Assembly: GCA_949752735.1 (NCBI GenBank)
Contig: OX457044.1
Span: 12,697,294 to 12,761,293, forward strand
Origin: Lumbricus terrestris
Taxonomy: Eukaryota; Annelida; Clitellata; Crassiclitellata; Lumbricidae
Direction of reading: 5' to 3'
Length of the DNA stretch: 64,000 bases
This document shows, in pieces, positions 54,581 to 63,600 of the stretch. Position 1 is the stretch's first letter, and each line of letters begins with the position of its first letter. The notes below the pieces were generated by a model that saw only the letters and a program-made list of their open reading frames with translations, made no database searches and was not told where the DNA came from. Both the position numbers and the translations under genes were made by a program.

Positions 54581-55568
54581 GTAACGGAGACCCTGCAACT
54601 ATTCGAGTAAAATTAAATCTACCTATAACTTTCTTCTCTGGTTTTCAGCCTTGACATTCTCCTAAGACCAAGTTCTTTGATAGCAGTATACCGTTATCAA
54701 TGATCATGTACAGCAGCAGATTGTCTGGGTGTGTCAAGTAAGCATCTCGCTGAATCACAAGATCCAACACTTATTTAAGTGAATCATAAAAATGCATTGC
54801 AAAGAAAATCGTCTGCCAAACATGTAAGATCTCCATATTTGCACGACGGTGTCATTATATACAAAGCCACATCCAACATTAATTTTGATGATAAATTTTA
54901 AGTGCTATTTCAATTTTGCACATCCATTCATCCAACATTAATTTTGATCACAAATTTCAAGCGCTGTTTCAATTTTGTTGTTGGCTATAAGTTGGCACAA
55001 AAGTCTAAGTACTCGATTTTTAATTTTGCAGCCACCAAGCGTAGGACATCGACCTAGGCTCTTTCTTTGCAAGATCTTCTGAACAATGACCAAAACTAAA
55101 TGCTTTGCTTATGTGATATTTCTGATCCGTGCCTAAACCACTACGGTCAATTTCTACCATTTCGCTTTCAATGGATTCAAACGCAACACCATCATTGAGC
55201 TGCTCACAATGCTCTAATTGTCTGTCAGTTGTTCCAGAATAAATTTATGTTCGGTGTGGATTTGTATATAAACAAAAAGTCCATGCAAATATGTTAATGA
55301 TTCACTGAAAAAAGTATTAGATCCAGTGATTCAGCAAGATGTTTACTTGACACACCCGCACAATCTACTGCTGTGTACGACGGTTGATGAGCGTATGCTC
55401 CTATGAACGAACTTGGTCTGAGGAGAATGCCAATAGCTGAAAACCAGAAAGAGTAACTGTTGTCTCTGCAGTGCTTCGAAGTTCTGCCTCAGAATTTAAA
55501 CTCAACAGATTACGCAGAAGTAATAAACTTTCATGGCTGCAGGCAGTGCCGAAAGTGTGGAAAAATAA

Positions 55569-55708
55569 GTGCCTGGATGCCCCTCACCTCTCCAAGAGAA
55601 GCGCCTGGACGCCCCTTACCTTTTCAGTCTGTGCTCGCCAATAAGTGGCTGGACGGCGTTCGGATTTTCAAACAAGCGCATGGACGCCGTCCATGACCGT
55701 CCAGGCAC
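55569..55708. mobile_element. 140-bp MITE in the right arm
   Basis: The ends gtgcctggatg and ccgtccaggcac are inverted. Inside, gcctggacgcc and ggacg(c/g)cgt are repeated several times in both orientations. No clear TSD. Confidence 0.7.
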
Positions 55709-55914
55709 ACTTTAAGCCTTGGCTGCAGGGTTGATGTTCCTACAATCTTTTCCAACATAGCCTATCTGCAGAATAGCTCAAATCTTTTGTTACTGGTCAT
55801 GCTCCAGAGTTTGACAGTCCATATGTAAATTCCTCATCAGCTAATGCATACTTTCAAAAACATGTCCTAGAATGATAATAAGATGACATAATAGCAATTC
55901 TCTCAGCAACTTAC

Positions 55915-56006
55915 TGCAAGATGAGGAAACAGAAAGCCATGTAATGAATTAACCCAACGAACAAACCACAGAGCAAGGCTAGCTGGACGCGATAGGAAAA
56001 GCATAC
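55915..56006 (-). CDS. AAAS: Aladin exon, helical N-terminal part
   Basis: 92-bp internal exon. The acceptor is TATCTTTTCTAG, ending at 56007; the donor is GTAAGT from 55914. It starts with GT completing Gly begun by G of exon 63539-63600 and ends in phase 0. It reads MLFLSRPASLALWFVRWVNS, then LHGFLFPHLA, matching human [24 protein letters not shown]. Confidence 0.93.
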
Positions 56007-56175
56007 CTAGAAAAGATACCAAATACAACTAAACCTCTTTTAAAATCAGTAATATTCTTTTAGTCAACAGCATAAAAATCATTGAACCAGATGAGCATGA
56101 GACTGAACTTGAACCTCTGCACCGTCCGTCTGTAGCCATAGACAATTCATCCACTTAGTGATTTCTTTTTCCATT

Positions 56176-56250
56176 GTGTTATTCATTCATTCATTCTATT
56201 GACTTTTATAGCACCTCTACAGAAAAAGAGCGATTCAGAAGCATCGAAAA
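56176..56250 (-). mobile_element. L2-like LINE 3' tail only
   Basis: The minus strand shows gcttctgaatcgctctt, then gaggtgctataaaagtc and an (aatg)n tail at 56176-56195. An extremely short insertion. Confidence 0.6.
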
Positions 56251-56735
56251 TTATACGTTTGCCGTGCTCTTGCTCTTTCTGTTCCTTTAAGTAATAAGAA
56301 AAGCAAATTTTAAAAATAAATTGGATTAATACTTAGTAATACCTCAACAACTTTTAAATTATAATGTAGCACTGACATCTGATTTGTCCAAAAAAGTTAA
56401 TGTAACATGCTTAAGAAGCTAATATATATATAAATTTACCGGTAAATGCCAATTGACTTGCTTTTAATTAACTAAAATGAGATTCATTAGAAAGAATACA
56501 AGACCCGCAAGTTCTTTACTATACTTCTTCCTATATAAAACGAGTAACAACATACAGGAATTTTTATTTTTATTTGAAAATTGAGACTCGAAATGTGCTT
56601 GTCTCCATTCTCACATCCATCAACTAGAAGCTCTTTTAAACAGCTGTCATTCCACCTGCCTCATCCTTTTGGCTTTCTTTTCTCTGGCTCCACACAAGAA
56701 TTTCATCATGCTTTTCATCTAAAGCTATTGCTCTC
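56251..56735. other. Intron, nothing recognised
   Basis: AT-rich; the start of the ORF at 56581 is not supported as LINE until about 56740. Confidence 0.4.
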
Positions 56736-57330
56736 CCTCCCTCCATCTCGGGCATCGAAAGCGTCCAGCAGATGGTTGTTTTGGATGTCACCATCTCTGA
56801 TCGGATTGGCTTTGAGGCTCACATTAGCAGAATATGCTGTAAAGCCCGGCAATCCATGTTTGCTCTGCGTGTTTTGGTCGCCCACGGCCTCCATGGTCAA
56901 CGTCTGTTTGACGTTGTTAGAGCTACCACCATTGCAAGATTACTTTATGCCTCCCCTGTTTGGTGGGGATTTGCCAACGCAATGGAGCGTAAACGTCTTA
57001 ACGGTTCTTTTAAGAAAATTGACCCGTTCAAGCTTTCTTCCTACCGATTTTCCTAGTTTTGACACACTCTGTTCTTTTCCGCTCTATCCTCTTAAATCCT
57101 TGTCACATTCTTCACGACCTCCTCCCTCCCCATAAGGTCATTCCGTACAATACTCGACCAAGGCCACATAATCTAACCCTTCCTAGAGTTGATTCTTTTG
57201 CCAGAAACAGTTTTATTATGCGAATGTTATATAACTTTGCATAAATGTTTTCTATTATTTATTTCCTCTGTAAACTACTGTGTGTTTGCTGGTGGTATAA
57301 TAAAGAATATTCTTACTTACTTACTTACTT
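56736..57330 (+). mobile_element. Third-family LINE 3' end
   Basis: Reads MVVLDVTISDRIGFEAHISR, SMFALRVLVAHGLHGQRLFD and RLLYASPVWWGFANAMERKR, then frame breaks, an untranslated end shared with the copy at 12085-12543 (gtaaactactgtgtgtttgc), and an (ttac)n tail at 57312-57330. Confidence 0.85.
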
Positions 57331-57344
57331 TTTAAAAAAAAGAA

Positions 57345-57835
57345 TGGTGAAAAGCTTCGCGTGGAGTTGACACTACATGGATCCGAGGCATGGACCATTT
57401 GAAAAGCAGAAACGAAGCAGCTTGAGGCATTTGAAAAGAAGCCCATTAAGAAAACTGGTCAAGATCAACAGAAACGATTATAAAACGAACAAGCAGGTGT
57501 TGCAACTGGCACAATCTGAGGAGAATTTAAGGAAAGAAACCGCAGGAAGAACAAGATGAGTCACAGATATAAAGAAATAGAGTAAAAGGCACAAAGCAGC
57601 GAAGAATGACATCATTAGATTCCTGGACCTGCCTAGGTACAGGTCCGCATTGAAGGTGATCCATTGACTGACAGCATCCTTCCAGCTTTCACTTCTTGAA
57701 CGGATGTCTTTCTGAATGACCTGTTTTTCATTGGGTTCAGTCGCGCCGCTCTGGACATCATCACCCCATAAGCTCAGTAATCCCTCGGGACCAATTGGCA
57801 ATCGAGCCAACTTCGCATCTAGCATACATCGCCTA
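57345..57835. other. LINE-like debris and an unassigned minus-strand ORF
   Basis: At 57350-57430 the plus strand has LTLHGSEAWTI and KAETKQLEAFEK, a decayed RTE-like block. The minus-strand ORF 57478-57825 (LPIGPEGLLSLWGDDVQSG, then RSRSESWKDAVSQW) is 115 codons and does not match anything I recognise. Confidence 0.4.
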
Positions 57836-57889
57836 AATTTATGGTTTTAATGGACATGTTTATACAAATCATAAATATATCTTCATTCT

Positions 57890-59400
57890 CAACAGGAGGG
57901 GTAGACCACACAAGGAATGGCTGGACAACATAACAGACTGGTGCGGAGTGCCAATACAAGACCAGACACATGCAGACTTGGAAAGACAAAAATGGCGAGG
58001 AATAACGAGGATGGCAGCGGGCACCTACCAGTGATATTTTACTTCAGCAAATAATTTTCGTTTTACTTCTATTTCAGTTCGGACTTCCTCAATTTCAGTT
58101 CTAGTTCAATTACAGTTCTTCAAAAAATTTCAGTTATACTTCTAATTCAGTTTTTAGAATAATTTCAGTTCTCAATTCAGTTCTTGCATAGAAATAATTT
58201 CAGTTTTACTTCTTTCTAGGCCTAGAACTGGCCTCAAATAAAACCAAGTTCGAGCATTTTTTTAATTATCGATAAATGCTTCTTAATTTTAAAGAACCTC
58301 ATATTTTCAGCGACATTAGCTGACAGTTTCTTCTTTCACCTATTAGAAGTCTTCACCCCCCCAAATATTGGTTTCTTCTATAAGTTTGAAAAGCCGGGGC
58401 TTCAACATCTTCTGCAAGTAGGGCAGTGCTGCCGTAGACTTGCCGTCCTTCCCTCCAATAATACTTATGCGTAATTTTACTACAAAAACCAAAGCAATTT
58501 GAACTCCATATATAGGCCTAGTTTGCATATTTCCTGAAACTTTTAATTGGCAATATTTGCTGGATGGCACCAATCCGCTAACATGTTGACAATAGCTAAT
58601 CACTCCCCTTATCATGCATATTCCATTGAATTGGTCGACCACGTTACATTTCTTTCTTTTACACATTTATGTAGCGCTTGTGCTTTCTCAGAGGTGAAGC
58701 TGCTGACTCGAATCAGTCACATGAAAGTTTCGTGCCAACCCTGTATTTCTTACAATTCTGTGTGCGCTTATTCACTGAGGAAGACAAATTAAATTGTTTA
58801 AAAGTTTACCAGAAACAACCAGAAACGTCCGTTTTATGGTACAAGCGTTGCATGGTTAGGCTAGGCCTATATGTCTGTTTCGTTCCAGTAGGCCTATTTA
58901 AACAATCCAATATTATATGGTATTTTCATTTAGCCCAGTGAGCAAAGTTATCATCGTTGAAATATTTGCACTCCGGTATTCAGTGATTCTCACATAACCA
59001 CATTCTTATCGTGATGTTGAAAATTATTAACTGACAGGAGAGGTCTAAATGCAAACGAGAGCACGTGCTAAGCCAAAGATACCAAAGTTTTAAGAGTCAG
59101 AAATTATGTGCGCCTTTTAGATGTTTACAAACTCAACTGCTTAGGAAGGGCTATGAACCAAAATTTCCAATTTTTTCATTAATTTCCATTCTAAAATTAA
59201 TTTTCGTTTTTATTCTAATTTTCGTTCACTGTGCTTAATTTCAGTTCTATTTCAGTTTTCGTTCTCAAAATAATTTCAGTTACAGTTAACGTTACACTGA
59301 ACGGAAATCAATATTTTCAGTTCTAATTTTACTTATCGTTAATGAAAATATCACTGGCACCTACGGGCACTGGTTCCTCGGTTCTTGAGGACGATGATAT
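57890..59400 (+). mobile_element. RTE-like 3' end split by a hAT
   Basis: 57890-58028 reads RGRPHKEWLDNITDWCGVPI, then LERQKWRGITRMAAGTY; after the hAT (58029-59356) the frame resumes GHWFLGS with stop. Removing the hAT and one octamer restores the AxTYGHW ending seen in the sister copy at 51705-51972. Confidence 0.88.
58029..59356. mobile_element. hAT element with 8-bp TSD
   Basis: Exact octamer gcacctac at 58021-58028 and 59357-59364. The ends are cagtgatattttac and gaaaatatcactg, with repeated tttcagtt(c/t) motifs running inwards from both ends. A 107-codon minus-strand ORF (58343-58666; IIGGKDGKSTAALPYLQKML near its end) lies inside; it may be a transposase remnant but shows no hAT signature. 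Confidence 0.93.
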
Positions 59401-59424
59401 ACATTCTATTCAGTCCAGAATTTA

Positions 59425-59960
59425 TATTTATATAGCGCTTCTTCAAGGGACTACTCAGAAGTGCTCCTGGCTCGAGCATGGCACAAAGTACAGTTTTGAG
59501 TTTTAATTTTTTTAAATGCTTCAGTTAGAGTGCCAGGAAGCAGATGTAGCTCCTGTGGACGCTCATTCCAGACAACTGGACCACCACAGAAAGGCTCTAT
59601 TCTGCATCGTTGTAGTTCATGCAGAATGGAGGGGCGGTGGCCTAAGATACCTGTAGAGCAATAGAGCTCTTGCATGTAGTCTGCGGCAACACCAAGGTGA
59701 TATTGCTGATCCTATACTCAATGCGCTGCCGGGTAGGAAGCCAGTGTAATGTCTAGCAGCATAAAGCTGGACACATGACCAAATTTATGGATTTGTCAAA
59801 TTAAACGTGCTGCAGAATGTAAGACTTGGTTTAGGCACATTATTCGATTGCATGGGAGGCCAGAGTAGAGTGACGAACAATAGTCAAGACGGGAAGTAAT
59901 GAAAGAGTGAACTAGGGTGGTGACAGTGAATTGAAGGAATGCTTGGATGTGCATGATGAA
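59425..59960 (-). mobile_element. L2-like LINE 3' part
   Basis: The minus strand reads LVHSFITSRLDYCSSLYSGL, then (frame breaks) LGHRPSILHELQRCRIEPFC and PVVWNERPQELHL...SASE-like ending STSE with stop, and the family 3' block (gagtagtcccttgaagaagc, gctatataaat). 5' end at the duplicated block below. Confidence 0.8.
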
Positions 59961-60061
59961 TTGAAACTGCCTACCAGACTAGTACTGGTAAATAGTTATT
60001 AAAAAAGTCAGCAAGCGGCCTCAGCTTGTGTAGTATGAGAAACTTCAGCTTCTTTGAGATT
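59829..60061. repeat. 233-bp duplicated block, copy A
   Basis: From gtttaggcacattattcgat to cagcttctttgagatt it is identical, as far as I can compare, to 61572-61804. It includes L2-like RT sequence (59829 to about 59950) plus about 110 bp of adjoining non-LINE sequence. Confidence 0.92.
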
Positions 60062-60640
60062 TTCTAAATATTTATTGATGGCAGTCATATTTTGCTTGAA
60101 TCTTTTTATGAGTATATTTGACCCTTCTGACAAAAAACCAGGTTTCAGTCGCATTTTTTTACAGTCTGTCTATCATACTTCTTTTAAAAGAACAAAGTCT
60201 CTTCTTTAAATGACATGCTCCTGTACAAAGTTATAAGCAAAAATATGGTTCAACCGTTCGAATTACAATTCTGAGAAAAATGCATTTAAAGTTTTCCTAT
60301 AACTTTGGAATGTAAGATTCTCAGCAACCAGGTGCGGATTCCAGGAGGGGCCAATCCAGGCATGCCCCCCCCCATTTAGAAATTTCTTTATTTTTGACCA
60401 GCTATTCTGGTACAAAAAGTTGACGTGGCACCCCATGAGTAATTTCGCAGGACCTACCCACACCCACAAAGTCCGCACACAAGGCCCATGGATACAACTA
60501 AAATAAAGGTCATCAACTTTTTTGGCGGATAAAATGATAGCTTTTTCTTGGGGAATGGAGACAAATGACCAAATGACTAAAAACTGGCCTCCCATCCAAT
60601 CGAACAATGTCACCAATCAAACAATGTCCCTGAACCGAGT
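60062..60640. other. Intron with possible MITE remnant
   Basis: A ggaggggccaatccaggcat...cccccccccattt patch near 60342-60380 resembles ends of gggg-type MITEs. The 117-codon minus-strand ORF (60263-60616) is unassigned. Confidence 0.35.
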
Positions 60641-61008
60641 CTAAAGCCTTGTAACACGTCTAATTGTACAAATCCCTAAATTTGGTCATGTCACCAGCCA
60701 TATGCTGCTAAACATTACACTGGCTTCCTACCTGGCAGCGCATTGAGTATAGGATCAGCAATGTCAGCCTGGTGTTGCCCCAGACTACCAGCGAGAGCTC
60801 TGTTGCTCCACGGGTATCTAAAGCCACCACCCTTCCATTCTGCACAGAAGGGAACGCTCTTGATTTCATTCGCATGAAGTGCAACTCTACATAATCAAGC
60901 ATTTCCATGGTGGGCCCAGTGGTTTGCAACGGGCTCCCACAGGAGCTACATCTGGGGCTCTTACTGAAGCATTTTTTTCTTAAACTCAAAACCGTGCTTT
61001 TATTTCAG
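60640..61008 (+). mobile_element. L2-like LINE C-terminal fragment, plus strand
   Basis: With one frame, ISNVSLVLPQTTSESSVAPR, then VVCNGLPQELHLGLLLKHFF and LKLKTVLLF, then gcgcctcttcaagg. It is tail-to-tail with the minus-strand copy that starts at 61009. Confidence 0.65.
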
Positions 61009-62045
61009 AAATTTATATAGCGCCTCTTCAAGGTAGGTTACTCAGAAGCGCTCCCGGTCCAACCACAACTAAATAAAACAGTTTTTTGGTTTTTAAGGAA
61101 CAGAATGGAGTGACCCCTGGGAATTAAGCCCAGTGTAACAGGGAGACCATTCCAAGTTGTAGGACCAGCAACAGAGAATGAACGACGCTGTCGGAGAGCA
61201 GTCCGTGAGCGGGAAACCAGAAGCTCAGCTTGGATCGCCGATCGAAGGGTGGATCGACACTGAACTCCCAAGGTGGAACAACAGAGTTCTCGAAGATAGG
61301 GTGGAGCTAGTCCTTCAATGCACCGCCTAACCAACGCACAGACCCTGTATGCAATCCGCTGTGGAGAAGGGAGTCAGTGTAAGATATCCTGCATGTAAGA
61401 TGAGACATAGCCATATTTTTGGATATGGCCAACAAGTCGCGCCACAGAGCAGAGGACCCATTCCAGGCAGCCAATCCGGTCAGCCGGTAGTCCATGATAG
61501 AGGGTGATGCAGTAGTCAAGGTGGGAAACTATGAAAGAGTGAACAAGAGCGGACTGCTCTCCGACAGCGTCGTTTAGGCACATTATTCGATTGCATGGGA
61601 GGCCAGAGTAGAGTGACGAACAATAGTCAAGACGGGAAGTAATGAAAGAGTGAACTAGGGTGGTGACAGTGAATTGAAGGAATGCTTGGATGTGCATGAT
61701 GAATTGAAACTGCCTACCAGACTAGTACTGGTAAATAGTTATTAAAAAAGTCAGCAAGCGGCCTCAGCTTGTGTAGTATGAGAAACTTCAGCTTCTTTGA
61801 GATTAGAGGCAGCACAAGACAGCGAGCGGGAGACCACCTTAAGCTGACGCAACTGGTAGTAACAGCTTTGGCATAGCAGGTTTATATGCCGAGTGAAAGT
61901 TAGCTCTTGGTCTAAAATAATACCAAGGTCCTGCACAAAAGGTGAGAAAGTAATCAGAGGAAACTCTAATGCTAAGGCTTTCATGTCGATTTTTGTCAGT
62001 TTTTGACGCGTCCCAAACCAGATAGACCAGATAAAGTTTCTCCAT
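61009..62045 (-). mobile_element. L2-like LINE with an inserted duplicate block
   Basis: The minus strand reads SIWFGTRQKLTKIDMKALAL, LDQELTFTRHINLLCQSCYY and RSLSCAASN, then the 233-bp block, then SALVHSFIVSHLDYCITLYH, RRCIEGLAPPYLRELCCSTL and RSFSVAGPTTWNGLPVTLGL to SASE and stop. The 3' block is next to 61020. Because of the block the LVHSFI...LDYC segment is present twice. Confidence 0.85.
61572..61804. repeat. 233-bp duplicated block, copy B
   Basis: Identical partner of 59829-60061. Here it interrupts the L2-like frame between AASN and the GEQSALVHS segment. Confidence 0.92.
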
Positions 62046-62098
62046 TCAAGAAGCGCTATAGAACTTCTTAAATGAATGAATGAATGAATGAATGTCCA
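62046..62098 (+). mobile_element. L2-like LINE tail stub
   Basis: caagaagcgctatagaactt, then (aatg)n. It is the extreme 3' end of the family on the plus strand. Confidence 0.65.
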
Positions 62099-62269
62099 CA
62101 ATCACAAATGTATAGCCAACACACAGGGCAAGCCATAATATTTATCGAAGCCTTTAATGTCAGCAAAAAGTTATAATACCGGGAATATCAGCAAAACATC
62201 AATTCCTGACAATGTTGCATAAGAACTAAAGTCTTACGGTACTCACTAGAATTGAAAAAGTCTTAACTG

Positions 62270-63530
62270 TTACAGGCTTGCATGCATTCCATACCTCTGC
62301 TCCCAAGTAATGGAATCTATCTCCACTCTCTCTTCGTTGCTCAAATTCACTCCCTACCTTCAAAAAGGTTTCCTATTAAATAATAGGAAACCTGCATAAG
62401 TGCATATGGGATAGAGGATAAGAGTGAGGATAGAGGGGGAACTATCGGAGCCAAGACAAATAGGAAGGAGTGTGAGACAGGGGTGTCCACTCTCACCCAT
62501 ACTATTCAATCTTTACATCGAAGAGCTAATACGGGAAGCACTACAGGACACGGAAGAAGGAATAAAGGTTGGAGGAAAGATGATAGAGGCGCTAAGATTT
62601 GCGGACGACCAAGCAATGCTGACAAGCAAAGAAGAGAACCTACAACACATAATGGATGAACTAAACAGAACCAGCAAAGAATATGGGATGAAGATAAATC
62701 CAAAAAACGAAGGTAATGAGAATAAATATAGAAGCAAAAGGGGAAAAGAATATGAAAATAACAATCAATGGAGAAGGAGTGGAGCAAGTCACTGAATTTT
62801 GCTATCTAGGAAGCCTGATATCGGAAGATGGGAAGTGCCACAAAGAAATCAAGAAAAGGACAGCGATGGGGAAAGAAGAGTTCACAAAAAGGAAAGAGTT
62901 ACTGAAAGGAGGAATGAATCGAGACATCAAGAAAAGAATGGTCAAAGTACTGATCTGGAGCGTCACACTGTACGGAGCAGAGACCTGGACGATGAGAAAG
63001 GAGGATGTCAAACGAATAGAAGCATTCAAGATGTGGATATGGAGAAGGATGGAAAGGGTCAGCTGGACAGAGCATAAATCAAACGAAGAAGTCCTGAAGA
63101 AGGTGGAAGAGGAAAGATCCTTGATGAATACAATTAGAACAAGGCAGAAGAACTGGATAGGACATGTACTGAGAGGCAACTCCTTGCAAAGGGACATAGT
63201 GGAGGGCAAAATGGAGGGGAAGAGGGGAAGAGGAAGACCTAGGGAAAAGTTCTTGGACTGGATGATGGAGGATGGATATGGAAAACTCAAAGAAAAAGCA
63301 CAACACCGAGAAGAGTGGCGTCGTTGGGCATCTGGACCTGCCAGGAGGCAGCAGACCTAAAGAAGAAGAAGACCTTCAAAAAACGGCTCAAAACTCACTA
63401 TTTCTCCTTGGCTTTTAAGTGCTTGGCTATCTAATTGTATCTTCCTCTGGTGGCTGACTATCCGCGCCTCAGATCCACATTTCGGTGTGACCTGGGGCAC
63501 GTAATAAATTTATGTAATAATAATAATAAC
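62270..63530 (+). mobile_element. LINE 3' end (host of an RTE insertion)
   Basis: 62270-62366 encodes a NSLPxxLR-like C-terminus ending LPTFKK; 63372-63530 continues RLKTHYFSLAFKCLAI with stop, then an untranslated end and an (aat)n tail at 63512-63530. The frame rejoins when 62367-63371 is removed. Its tail ends eight bases from an aladin splice donor. Confidence 0.82.
62367..63371 (+). mobile_element. RTE-like LINE with 11-bp TSD
   Basis: Flanked by accttcaaaaa (62356-62366, 63372-63382). It encodes an RT C-terminal half: RQGCPLSPILFNLYIEELIR, LRFADDQAMLTSKEENLQHI, then after one frameshift near 62715 FCYLGSLISEDGKCHKEIKK, LYGAETWTMRKEDVKRIEAF, KRGRGRPREKFLDWMMEDG and ARRQQT with stop, and a (gaa)n tail. 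The first 26 bp form a perfect palindrome (ggtttcctattaa and its complement). Least decayed RTE copy in the window. Confidence 0.92.
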
Positions 63531-63538
63531 AAACGTAC

Positions 63539-63600
63539 CAGGAATAGCAAACCTTCCGCAAGTAATTTCATCCAATATTCCAGTCAATCCGTGTTCGTAC
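63539..63600 (-). CDS. AAAS: Aladin exon, most N-terminal one found
   Basis: 62-bp internal exon. The acceptor is TTCTTATTTAG, ending at 63601; the donor is GTACGT from 63538. The first base completes a codon from an exon not identified; the last base G starts Gly completed in exon 55915-56006. It reads YEHGLTGILDEITCGRFAIP, matching human RDVGLFGVLNEIANS at the start. Similarity is short, but phase and order agree. Confidence 0.8.

Larger units (their letters stand above)
53237..55825. repeat. Large inverted-repeat element, arms about 0.4-0.5 kb, twice interrupted
   Basis: The left arm comprises 53237-53336 plus 54589-54790; the right arm lies in about 55320-55825 in inverted order (for example gctggagcatgacc at 53254 and ggtcatgctccag at 55795; ggttttcagcc at 54643 and ggctgaaaacc form at 55436; tgtgtcaagtaagcatct at 54730 and its complement near 55340). 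Between the arms is a short direct repeat (catccaacattaattttgat at 54872 and 54932). A hAT splits the left arm and a small MITE splits the right. Outer limits are approximate, so the superfamily is not assigned. Confidence 0.7.
117..63600 (-). other. AAAS: AAAS (aladin) gene, span seen in this window
   Basis: Aladin is a WD-repeat nucleoporin of the nuclear pore complex, tethered at the cytoplasmic face; in humans its loss causes triple-A syndrome. Eleven minus-strand exons are listed separately. Joined in order they give about 380 residues matching human aladin from roughly residue 80 to 430: a helical N-terminal part (LTGILDE; SLHGFLFPHL; DDLIEEFS), then the beta-propeller ([59 protein letters not shown]). 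Every junction keeps phase. The largest gap, between 43259 and 27068, is about 16 kb and contains a complete LTR element. The first exon or exons and the C-terminal exons were not found and probably lie outside. Identification is from remembered family similarity, not a database search. Confidence 0.9.
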
